Shown here: piece after piece, positions 45,378 to 54,360 of the stretch
How the letters are laid out: each line of letters opens with the position of its first letter
Position numbering within the stretch: position 1 is the stretch's first letter
NCBI GenBank assembly: GCA_004380135.1
Contig: QXCR01000178.1
Coordinates: 1 to 54,360, forward strand
Direction: 5' to 3'
DNA from: Stemphylium vesicarium
Lineage: Eukaryota > Ascomycota > Dothideomycetes > Pleosporales > Pleosporaceae
DNA length: 54,360 nucleotides
Translations under genes and position numbers: made by a program
The notes under the pieces: model-generated
What the model was told of the DNA's origin: nothing
The model's database searches: none
What the model saw: the letters and a program-made list of their open reading frames with translations, nothing else

Positions 45378-45831
45378 CTTGATATTGCTCTCATCACGCT
45401 TTAGCTTTATCCGGTGACATTTCTTCCCCAACAATACAACAACACTCCTAGCTATTCGAAGGCAACAACGTAATTGGATAGACGGAGTCCTTTCCCTCCC
45501 AGTTTAAAGACTTGACCTCGTGGTTCTGTCAACTAGAGCCCCATGGGTCACCGTGACCTTGGCAGAATAGTCAAAAACAGCGTTCGTTTCGAGAGTTCTC
45601 GATGTTTTGTTACAGTGCCGATGAGTACATAACACATCAAGCCATGCGTACCTCAAAAACCTTGTACGGCAATGTCAGTGACGATGGTGCGTATGACGCC
45701 ATTTTTTCGCCTTCAGGCGTAACGAGACCACATGCGTGTGATAAAGCTACGCTGGAGCTATCACGCCGACAGCAACCCCGATCTAGTGCGTTATCGTCGC
45801 AACGCTAAACCACGAAATGCGGACCTACATC

Positions 45832-45990
45832 AGCGCTATTCCAAACAGCGTAATTTAAGACAGTGCTTCATTCAGACGAGCAAGATGAAAAATCAGAAAA
45901 CGGTCCAGCATGAGCGCTATTCCAAACAGCGTAATTTACGACAGTGCTTCATTCAGTCGAAGCAAGATAAAAACTCAGAAAGCGGCGCAC
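45832..45990. repeat. 81-bp tandem duplication
   Basis: The segment starting agcgctattccaaacagcg at 45832 recurs at 45913 with a period of 81 nt and only a few differences or small indels over roughly 75-80 nt. It lies 110-270 nt upstream of the alpha/beta hydrolase ATG, so it falls in that promoter. It probably reflects a recent local duplication. Confidence 0.8.
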
Positions 45991-46097
45991 AAAGAATTCA
46001 AATCTCAACGCTCTTCTACTACACTCAAAGCAACCAAAAACCACAAAGAAACTTCTACTCATCTTGCTCCTTTTTTTTTTTTTTATCAATCTGAAAG

Positions 46098-46919
46098 ATG
46101 CTTTCCCTCACCGTCCCAGGCGCAGTCCTGCACTACGAAATCTTTGGCACCGACAACAAACCACTCTTCGTTTTCATCCCCGGCGCCGACGGCAGAGCCA
46201 GCATCTTTCACGACGCCGCCGCCCTGCTGTCCGCTCACTACACCGTCGTGTGCTGGGACCGCCGCGGGTACTCGCAGTCCCACCTACTCGGCGCCCAAGA
46301 CCTGGCGCACAAACTGCAGACGGATGCTGACGATGCGCACCGTCTCATCCAAGCCCTATCACCAAACTCCGGTGTGACGGTGTTCGGTACCTCTTCTGGG
46401 GCGATTGTCGCGCAGCAACTTCTAGCCACGCACCCGCAGTCCGTGGCTAGACTCGTGGCGCACGAACCGCCTGCATTCTCCGTCCTGCCTGAGGAATTTC
46501 GCTCCAAGGCAACCGGGCTCGTTGAGCACATTTATGCTACGTACCGTGCGCAGGGGCCTGAACAAGCGATGGATGTTTTCGCTTCGGGCTTGTCTGAGGG
46601 CCCGGATGCAGAGTTGATGCGTCACGGAATGGATGCAAAGCGAGGTGATGAGATTAGAGCGAATTGCATGTTTTGGTTCGAGTTTGAGCTTAGGCAGTAT
46701 ACGAGTGCGCCCGTTGATGTGGAGGGGTTGAGGGCAGCGGGGGAGAAACTTGTCCTTGTTGCGGGCGAGGACAGTGGGGATGGACCGGGTGTTGGACCGC
46801 TCAAGGTGATTGCTGGAATGTTGGGGAAGGAGATTCAGAGGCTGCCTGGTGGGCATTTGGGGTATGTCAATTTTACTGAGAAGTTTGTGGAGAGGCTTGT
46901 TGAGCTGCTTGGCGTTTGA
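46098..46919 (+). CDS. Alpha/beta hydrolase
   Basis: A single exon encodes 273 residues without signal peptide. The fold is readable: LHYEIFG start, FVFIPGADGRASIF (oxyanion-side loop, PGADGR where many have HGxxG), VVCWDRRGYSQS, then the nucleophile elbow FGTSSGAIVAQQLL (Gly-x-Ser-x-Gly). LVLVAGEDSGDGPG is a candidate region for the acidic residue, and LPGGHLGYV carries the catalytic His. Similar fungal proteins are annotated as hydrolases or lactone/ester hydrolases; the substrate is not known. The absence of introns contrasts with most genes here. Its promoter carries the 81-bp tandem duplication and a T14 tract directly upstream of the ATG. Confidence 0.88.
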   Translation: MLSLTVPGAVLHYEIFGTDNKPLFVFIPGADGRASIFHDAAALLSAHYTVVCWDRRGYSQSHLLGAQDLAHKLQTDADDAHRLIQALSPNSGVTVFGTSSGAIVAQQLLATHPQSVARLVAHEPPAFSVLPEEFRSKATGLVEHIYATYRAQGPEQAMDVFASGLSEGPDAELMRHGMDAKRGDEIRANCMFWFEFELRQYTSAPVDVEGLRAAGEKLVLVAGEDSGDGPGVGPLKVIAGMLGKEIQRLPGGHLGYVNFTEKFVERLVELLGV

Positions 46920-47687
46920 GATTGTGGGAGTGTTGAAGGAATGAGAGATGTAAAGGACTGGCAAGACTCACTGAGTAATCATCCGTACCCATCGAATCTG
47001 GCAAAACTTTCACCTTCAGTAACATCCAGTACCATTGCTTCAATCAATTCGAAATCTTTGGCATCGCCATTTTCATCATGTCAATTTTTCTTTGTCGAGT
47101 GCTCATCCGAGGGTTTCTCCCTTTCTCTCTCTCTGTCTCCTTACAGGTCCAAAGCCAATGACGAATTCATACAGGACTATAGCAGGCTTCTACGCCTACG
47201 ACTGCATCTCAACCTAATACCTCCGATTGAGTATATAAGCGTTTGGAGGATAGCGAGACCCAAGTAGCCCCGAACAGGATAGAGTCAGGATGCCGTAAAG
47301 GTGGAGGAGAGGTCGACAGGTGAATGCCACTTGTTCGTTGAACATCTCTCACAGCATGAAATTTCTTTGTCGCGACCCCTCATGTCCGAAAGTGAATGGA
47401 GCCAGAATCGAGGAAGTGAATGATGAAGTTGAAGTGTTTTGGGAGGCAGGTACAAGCTAGGAGCGTCGTGGATGGAAAGTGGGGCCAAACACCTACATGT
47501 AGCTAGAAACGCACCTTCCCATCTGCTGCAGCTGTCACGTGAGTCTGGCATCGTCACGATTATTCGACAAGAACTAGGAAGGTGAGATGAATACAATGAC
47601 TGCGATGTGCCTAGCGTTAAAAAGTCTATCAAGTTCCCTTATTGATCCCACCTATTTGTTCATGCACCGAAATGATTTTCCAGGCCT
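46920..47687. other. Convergent intergenic region
   Basis: These 768 nt separate the hydrolase 3' end from the 3' end of a minus-strand dehydrogenase. A TCACGTGA palindrome lies near 47535. Open frames on both strands are short and unsupported. Nothing else was seen. Confidence 0.4.
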
Positions 47688-48504
47688 CTACCACTCATGC
47701 GTCTGTCCATACCTGCCCACGAACCCACCTACTTCCTTGTCCCTATCACCCTGTACAATCTCCAACAGTCCCTTGGCACTTGTCTCAGAACTCTCAACGC
47801 CCTGCTCTTTCCTCTGATCCCTATCACCTACCAAGTCAGTGACGACGTACCCAGGGCAATACGCCCAGACCTTGAAGCCCTCGGGCTTGAGCTGGTAGTA
47901 CTGGTAGGCCGTCAACATGTTCAGCGCAGACTTGCTCATGCGGTATCCAGGGAATTTGACTTGAGAGATCCAGGTACTGTGGTCCGATATGGCGCTGATA
48001 CTGCCCATTGTGGATGAAACATTGATGATGCGCGGGTTGGAAGAGCGTTTGAGGAGTGGAATGAGGGATTCGGTGATGAGTGTAGGGCCGTAGACGTTTG
48101 TTTCAAAAGTTGTTCGGAGGAGCTCGCGGGAAGGCCACTGGCCGTCTGGCTCAGGGCATATCCCGGCGTTGTTGATAAGGACGTCCAGATGGTTGAAATC
48201 TTGTTCGATTGTTTTGGTTGCGTTCTCAATGGAGGAGTCGTCGTTGGCGTCGAGCTGGACAATGGAGACGGTCCCTTGGAGGCCTGGCTTGGCCTGCACG
48301 TCTTTCAGTACTTTCTCGCCCTTGGAGATGTTTCGTGCGCCGATGACGACGTGGTATTTTGGTGAGGCAGAGGCGATGTAAATGACAGTATCCAGGCCAA
48401 TACCGTTTGTCCCACCTGAAGGTTGTCAGTGCTGAGTTGGTGCTGAACAAAGCCAATGACTTACCGGTAATGAGAACAATCTCCTTATGAGAGCTTGCTG
48501 TCAT
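47688..48504 (-). CDS. Short-chain dehydrogenase/reductase
   Basis: Two exons on the minus strand (48465-48504, 47688-48415) give about 255 residues. Intron 1 (gtaagt, ctgac branch, cag) interrupts the cofactor motif: IVLITG joins GTNGIGLDTV, giving TGGTNGIG. Further motifs: VVIGARN, LDANDDSSIE, VLINNAGICPEPDG, IINVSSTMGSIS with the catalytic Ser, and YRMSKSALNML (Tyr-x-x-x-Lys). WAYCPGYVVTDLVGD follows the active site. It looks like the fungal carbonyl-reductase-like group of SDRs, likely NADPH-dependent and cytosolic; the substrate is unknown. It is divergent from the SAC phosphatase gene 0.7 kb away. Confidence 0.9.
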
Positions 48505-49211
48505 TTTTCTAACGGTATTATTTGATTCCAGGGAGGATGGGTTTGCGTGGTCGATGGTGGATCCAAGTTGTTGTGGAGTCTGGATGGCCTGGCGGAAGGC
48601 ACACGAACATATATAGCTTCAGTCATGACATCGACGAATCCATTTTCTTTAGGCGTCCATCAGATTCAAGTCGTTGTGAACCAAGAGCCGGGCCGGAGTT
48701 AGATTATTGTCGGACGTTAGAGGCGTGTTCGTCGTGAGGGCGCTATACGCATGCATGAAGTTGCAGCTGTCCCCGGACTTAAGGATGAAGTCCGACAAGC
48801 AGGCCGGCGTGATGAAGCCACTCAGACGCCCTGCCAAGTCGGGCGTAGCGAAGCGATCTATTCAGGTTGCATTCGCAACACCCAAACTTCACGTTTGGCT
48901 GGGCTGGGTCGGTTTGTAATAAATTTGTGGATGTGTCATGGAGATATCGGCTTGGGTTCACCCGTTCGCGCCGCTGCTATAGCGAAAGCTCATGCGCGAT
49001 ATGACCTGTCAGCAATTACCAAGACGTTGTCTTATTTGCAGTGTCGGCCTGGGTAAAACGCGTGGGGCAGGGTTAGCGGCGAGCGGCGCGCGACACGACG
49101 TCATGTTAGATTCAGCCCACCAAATGTCTGCGCGCGCCTGCAGCCTGCCCAATGTCGCATCACTCCAGGTTGATGCCCCATTGACGTGCATAGCGCTGCC
49201 GAAAACATAAC
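48505..49211. other. Divergent intergenic region
   Basis: About 700 nt lies between the starts of the dehydrogenase (minus) and the SAC phosphatase (plus), so it contains both promoters. No gene, repeat or clear regulatory motif was recognised. Confidence 0.4.
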
Positions 49212-52200
49212 ATGCCCTCCCTTGTTCGAAAGTTGCTCGTGTTCGCTGCTGTCGATGGTCTGATCCTACAGCCTTCCCCGCCCCGCAACCATCCGCCGGC
49301 GACACAACAGGCCATCAAAGTCGACTACAAGGGCAATGTCGGGCCTCTACTCAAGGATAGGCGCGAGGAGGACACGGCGCCAGTATCTGTGGAAGCGCAT
49401 GGCGTAATTGGTACGAGCGCAGTCGCTGGCGCATTGCGATGCTTATACACTAATCCGCCGACCAGGTCTTCTGAAAATCGCCACATCCTACTTCCTGATA
49501 TCCATATCCGATCGCGAACAAGTCGCCCAAATACGAGGGAAGCCCATCTACAAAATCACCGATGTCGCCCTCATTCCTCTCTCGTCACAAGCAGACGCGG
49601 ACAAGGCAATCGCAGCCACCCGAGATCACCTAAGGCGTCGCAATAGGGCGCCGGGGTTAGAAGACGACGACACTGACAGCGAGAGCGACGATGGGGCACC
49701 AAGTGTGACTGACTCAGTGGTAGAGGAGTCACCTCCAGCGAAGAATGAAGTCACAGATCCAGTCACGGGCCGAAAAGGCAGTCCGCATCCCCAGACCAGT
49801 GTCGCCGAGGATGTCATACAACGTAAAGGAGTCTACGGCAGATTTGCCGACAAGTGGTTTTCGCGCAAGGGATGGAGCGCAGACAATCGTCGCATGCAAG
49901 GCTTGAGTTCTGATGAGAACCTTGCTGCAAAGAACGTACCGCAAAATGTCGACTCGGTCGTGCCCAACGAAGAGGAACAACCCAAGAGTGAAGCCAAGCC
50001 AGACGCCATCCCAATAGACGACAAGAATGTGCCGAAGTCAGTCAGTCCAGAAACCATCCCCAAAGCTCTAGGCGGCGAAAAAGATGCAGCTACAATAGCG
50101 CTGTTGCCAAAGATCCTGCAGACTACCAAGATGTACTTTTCGTCGGGCAACTTCTTCTTTTCTTACGAGTATGACATCTCGCATGGCATTGGCCAGCAGC
50201 AGCCCAGTTCCAGTGTGGCCCTCTTCAAACAATTTGATCCTCTGGTTAGTCTATACTCGACGTGTGTCATGCAGCTGCTAACGTTGCTAGTTTTTCTGGA
50301 ACCAAAATATCGTCTCTCCCTTCATAGAAGCTGGCCAACACTCCTTCGTCCTCCCTATATTACAAGGCTTCGTCGGCCAGCGGCCGTTTACCATCAAGAC
50401 TGCCGACGGCGAGTCGAGCAGCCTAGTAGTTGATCCTAGCGCAACCCCGGATGATATACAGTTGCAGTCCTGGCACGAGAAACAAAAAGAGCAAGTTACG
50501 ACCGGCGAAAGTACGGACAAGCCTGCGCCAGAAGACACTCTCAAGGACGGGAAAGATTTCCTACTGACTCTTATTTCGCGACGATCCACAAAGCGAGCTG
50601 GACTTCGCTATCTACGCCGCGGCACGGACGACGAGGGCTACACAGCCAACAGTGTCGAGACCGAACAGATACTCTCGACTCCGACATTCAATACCACACA
50701 GGACAAGGTTTTTTCCTTCACCCAGATTCGAGGATCTATCCCGCTCTTCTTCTCTCAATCACCGTACAGCCTCAAGCCCCAGGTCTCTACGTGGGGGTCA
50801 TTCGAAACGAACGCTGTCGCCTTCAAGCGGCACTTCGCAGATTTATCTTCGCGCTATGGGGACATATATTGCGATTCACTCATCGATAAACACGGCAACG
50901 AGGCAAAGATTGGGGAGCTCTATGAACAGCATGCGAAAGCGCTCAATGAAAATGGCGGCATCGACGGCAAAGGCAAACAGCTAGGGTTTGAGTGGTTTGA
51001 CTTCCACAACGTGTGCCGTGGCATGCGCTTTGAGAATGTCTCCAAGCTGATGGACTCTATCGAACCCTTTATGAAGTCTTCCAGCTGGCTCGAGATTGCG
51101 GACAACCAAGTTCAGCAAAAGCAGTCCGGCGTTCTGCGCACGAATTGCATGGACTGTCTAGATCGAACCAACGTCGTCCAATCTGCCTGTGCTAGGACCG
51201 CACTCGAATCGCAGTTGTCCATGGGAAGCTATACCATCGATCTCCAGAACGACCCGAGCACTTCGTGGTTCAATACACTCTGGGCTGACAATGGCGACGC
51301 AATCTCTCGTCAATACGCTGGTACCGCGGCACTCAAGGGCGACTTCACGCGTACTCGGAAACGTCAGATAACAGGAGCTCTGACCGATTTCGGACTTACG
51401 TTGACTCGGTACTACAACAATATCGTGAACGACTACTTTGCCCAGGCGGTCATCGACTATCTTCTTGGGCGGGCAACCGACACAATCTTCTCGGAATTTG
51501 AAGCGGACATGAAGAGCTCCGATTACTTCGTTGACGTGCGGAAGGTGCGACAGCAGGCGATTGAGCGTTCAGCGGGTATAGTCATCGAAGACCATGATGA
51601 AGATCTGGTACAAGGGTGGACGCTGAGCGTACCCACCGCCGTGAACCAAGTCAAAACAGCCACGTTCGAGGAAGCAGTCCTGCTGCTTACTGAAAAAGCC
51701 CTGTACTTTTGCCGCCTAGACTGGGGTACAGAAAAGGTACGCGAGTTTGAGCGCATCCCGCTTGAAAACGTCCAAGGTCTGATGCGCGGCGTTTACGTTA
51801 CGTCAACCCTAGCACACCGACACACCGACACGGACAAGAACGTGGGACTCATCATCCGGTACCGAGCCGACAGCCAGGGCAAGCTAGTGCGCAGGAACAC
51901 AAGAGCGTTAGATTCAGGGGTTGGAACCGACGATGACAAGAAAGGCGACACTAAGAGAGTCCAGAAGCAAGATGCCGCGGGCCGCTTCCTAGCGTTCAAG
52001 GCTCTACCACCTCGAAGCAGTGTCCCCTCGTCTCCAAACGACGCACCTGAAGACGAAGGCGAGGTTGTAAAGTCGGTCTGCGAAGAGATTGCACGAATCG
52101 CCAATCGCATGACGAGGGAAGACGGCGAGGGAGACCGAAAAGTCGAGGTGGAACAAAAGGACATTATCAGCCTTGCGGATGCAAAGAAGAGTACCGGGTA

Positions 52201-52246
52201 CCTGGAGCAATTTGAGTATTCCCTGAAGAAGCTTGTTTGGGGCTAA
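49212..52246 (+). CDS. SAC-domain phosphoinositide phosphatase with hSac2-type C-terminal domain
   Basis: Three exons (49212-49410, 49466-50244, 50291-52246) give about 977 residues. The SAC domain starts with LKIATSYFLISISDREQVAQI after intron 1 and contains an acidic, low-complexity insert at about 125-275 (EDDDTDSESDDG). It resumes with KMYFSSGNFFFSYEYDISHG, FFWNQNIVSPFI (across intron 2) and VFSFTQIRGSIPLFFSQ. The catalytic loop RTNCMDCLDRTNVVQ holds Cys612 in the C-x5-R-T/S pattern of SAC phosphatases. Beyond it, SLDTW-type features are replaced by a long C-terminal part with GWTLSVPTA and ALYFCRLDWGTEKVREFERIPLENV, which resembles the hSac2/INPP5F domain. Such enzymes remove phosphate from PI4P or PI(4,5)P2-type lipids on endosomes or the secretory pathway. 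No transmembrane helices like those of yeast Sac1 are seen at the C-terminus. Confidence 0.9.
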
Positions 52247-54360
52247 GCTTTGGGGGCTGCAGTGCGGCTCTGTCGTGGTGGACCATTTCTGTGTACATCA
52301 TTTTCGGCGCCCAGTATAGGTGGTGCCTGTACCGTTCTCGATACTATTATTAATCGGTTGCTTTTTTTTCCACTCTCGCCACACGACTTGTATCTGAAAC
52401 TCACAGCATCTAGGCGGCGTCAATAACAATAACACAAGCGTTGCATCCTTTGACAAGTGATAGACGCGTCTACCACCACATCGACCAACATTCTCCAACT
52501 GTCTCGCGCCTCGGTCATCTAAACGAACAGCAGCGGTTACCAAATACCCACTCTTCCTGACTCACCCGCACTCTCTGGTCCCCAAATATCATACCACGCA
52601 CCTCCACTTTTCCCAAGCTTTTCGCACAGTCACATGAAGCGGCAAAACCTGGCCCCAAGGGCACATGCATGCATGCATGCATGCTGCATCCAGCGCAGTG
52701 GAGCCCCCGAGGGGGGGAGGGGGGGGGGAGGTACCACATCGCGGCACCACACCCCGGTACCAGCGGAGAGAGCCAGGATGGTGGATGGGACGTCGGTCAC
52801 GGTTCTGGAGACTGGCAGGAGGCAGAAAATGCGGGAGAGGCGCTTCTTGTCGTTGTTGCTTGCCAGATGAGATGACCAGCTAGCAAGCTTTGGATCGGCA
52901 CAATAAGGACCGAATCGGGGAGTGCTTCCGCTTTTTTTTTTTGCTTGCGTCTAGTTGCTTGTGTTCAGCCGCAAGATACGGTGCATACGATGGTTTGTGT
53001 GTGTATTCCCCTCGGTGTTCGCAAACAGAGAGGTAGACGCCGTGTGCGTGGCTTGCAGGAGCTGCGCAAGAGGGCCTTACCATGTGCGGGCTTTTTTTCT
53101 TCTCTTTCTCCAGCTGGGGAAGTAAAAAAAGCTCCCCCAATCTTTGCGGAGTGCGTTTATCGCTCTTGGGCCCCACTGTTTTCTTCGGACTCGCACTTGG
53201 ATTCTCGGGGCCTTGATCGCTAACGCCGATGCTTTTTTTTTCCGGTTTTTGCTGTATCAGTGGAGGGCAGCGCACGCCCATTCTACTAGCTATCTTCCCT
53301 TCGGGGCTCTCTTCGTTCGCGCGCTAGAAATGTCCATCGGCACATGCAACCTGCTTTATGCCCAACGCGCGACGTCCTCGATAGCCTTTGTTTCGTCGCT
53401 CAAGGCCCCCCATCTTGTGTCGCTGCTGGTGGCTACGACTTTCCCCGAAGTTGGCGAACGGAGAACAGCATCCAGTCGGGAATGTGTCGCCTCCAGCTCG
53501 GTCATACGATGGATGCATGGCCTGACGGGCACAGTGCCAACGCCTGGTCACGGCACAGCAACGCCACGCCAGTCTTGAAGGACCTTGACGAAGCTTAGCA
53601 GCAAAGAGGCTCATTCGGTACTCGGCATGAAGGGCTTAAGCTTTTTCCCACTTGACGGGGAGGGCGCAAGCAATGCCCGCGCTAGCTGCAACGCGGTTAC
53701 ATTGAGAAAAGCGGGCCGAGGACAGCGGCTCTATGCCTGAGTGGCTGCATGCAGTTTCTAATCGCGATATGTGACGTCAAAGGTGGGTAAGCCTCATCTC
53801 CAGCGCGAATTGCAAAGGGGGAGACGAGGGGGCCCACAACGCAAAGGCGCGTGGAAAAATCTGCTTTAATGGGGTGGATGCGTGTGGGCGGTCTGGAGAG
53901 TCTGGAGACGAAAGAAGCTGGAGATTGAGTTTTTTTGCGGAGGTGCGGAGGGCACGCGTTTAGGAAAATCTCAGGGTCGCTGGAGAAAAAGATGGGGGGA
54001 CGAGGAGGACGGCACAAAAGTGTGGTACTGTCAAACCTCGACAGGCAGTTTTCAGTGATGATCGAAAGCATCGGTCTTTCGATCGCGCGAAATAGACGGT
54101 TCATCGTGTTTTTGGTCGTCGGTTCCTTGGTACGGGCTGAAGACATGGTTTGGGGGATTGCGTGTGGAGCGTTTACTGTGGTCGGTGATGGTTGGAGATG
54201 AAGAGAGAGAGAGAGCAAGTTGTGTGGGATTCGATTGCGCAGCGAGATTTAGTTGATCGTCGTGACAGAAAAAGTACGCTGTTCTGAGGAGGCAAAAGAT
54301 AGGTGGTCGTGTAGTACGTCAAGTGAAGCTGTTTTGCTGCGATGAGTGCAACATCAAGTT
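52247..54360. other. 2.1-kb right end without a recognisable gene
   Basis: The stretch contains a tgca microsatellite (52664-52684), a G-rich patch at about 52709-52730, several T runs (52932-52942, 53092-53110, 53234-53241) and GA-rich sequence near 54205-54215. The longest open frame (53697-54218, minus, 173 codons) is Pro/Ser-rich without motif. It may be the long promoter and leader of a gene to the right of the window. Confidence 0.4.
52664..52684. repeat. tgca microsatellite
   Basis: About five tandem copies of the self-complementary tetranucleotide atgc, which forms a perfect palindrome. It lies 420 nt downstream of the SAC phosphatase stop. Confidence 0.85.

Larger units (their letters stand above)
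44349..46097. other. Intergenic region with small tandem repeats, upstream of alpha/beta hydrolase
   Basis: About 1.75 kb holds a run of 18 C (44838-44855), a 22-bp tandem pair (45334-45377), an 81-bp tandem duplication (45832 to about 45990) and a run of 14 T (46071-46084) ending 13 nt before the next ATG. Open frames are short and mostly created by the repeats. No gene was seen. Confidence 0.5.

Noticed and set aside
53697..54218. 173-codon minus-strand frame near the right edge
   Set aside because: Pro/Ser/Arg-rich without motif, and overlaps a plus-strand frame. Likely chance.
1..54360. tRNA, rRNA or CRISPR loci
   Set aside because: No cloverleaf with a conserved T-loop, no rRNA-like sequence and no regularly spaced repeats were seen by eye. 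A covariance-model scan was not possible here.

Overview
The window looks like nuclear DNA of a filamentous ascomycete, most likely a Dothideomycete of the Pleosporales type. This is an inference from three things: genes split by short introns of about 47-90 nt with GTRNGT donors and CTRAC/CTGAC branch sites, fungal-specific families (two Zn2Cys6 regulators, a rhodopsin-like seven-helix receptor, an OPT transporter, a secreted tyrosinase, a heme-thiolate peroxygenase), and an AT-rich left end that looks decayed by repeat-induced point mutation (RIP). No rRNA, tRNA, CRISPR or prokaryotic feature was seen. I read splice sites by eye from donor, branch and acceptor signals, reading-frame continuity and family motifs, so gene spans are more certain than single splice sites.

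Region 1 (1-2464): TA-rich, stop-rich repeat DNA. It holds an inverted-terminal-repeat element (834-2104) with a second, smaller element nested inside it (about 1543-1950), and a separate perfect hairpin at 166-244. Genes start abruptly about 360 nt after the outer element ends.

Region 2 (2465-25639), accessory-looking genes with loose spacing: beta-class carbonic anhydrase-like protein (+), aldo-keto reductase (-), Zn2Cys6 regulator (+), short-chain dehydrogenase (+), secreted alpha-class carbonic anhydrase (-), class II aldolase/adducin protein (-), secreted tyrosinase (+) tail-to-tail with a secreted unspecific-peroxygenase-like heme-thiolate protein (-), a rhodopsin-like seven-helix membrane protein (-), and an OPT oligopeptide-transporter gene (-) carrying two in-frame stops and a frameshift. 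The mix (regulator, two oxidoreductases, two secreted oxidative enzymes, receptor, transporter) could be a loose catabolic or defence neighbourhood. There is no PKS, NRPS or terpene synthase, so a classical secondary-metabolite cluster is not supported.

Region 3 (26161-33404), mostly housekeeping: DENND11/LCHN-like DENN protein (+), 2-isopropylmalate synthase of leucine synthesis (+), a DUF1989 protein (-) and an FabG-like short-chain dehydrogenase (-).

Region 4 (33405-54360), widely spaced genes: a 4.1-kb stretch with no convincing gene leading into a second, long Zn2Cys6 regulator (+), glutamate decarboxylase with ten exons (+), a single-exon alpha/beta hydrolase (+), a short-chain dehydrogenase (-), a large SAC-domain phosphoinositide phosphatase (+), then 2.1 kb with no recognisable gene. 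Small tandem repeats and long G or C runs lie between these genes.
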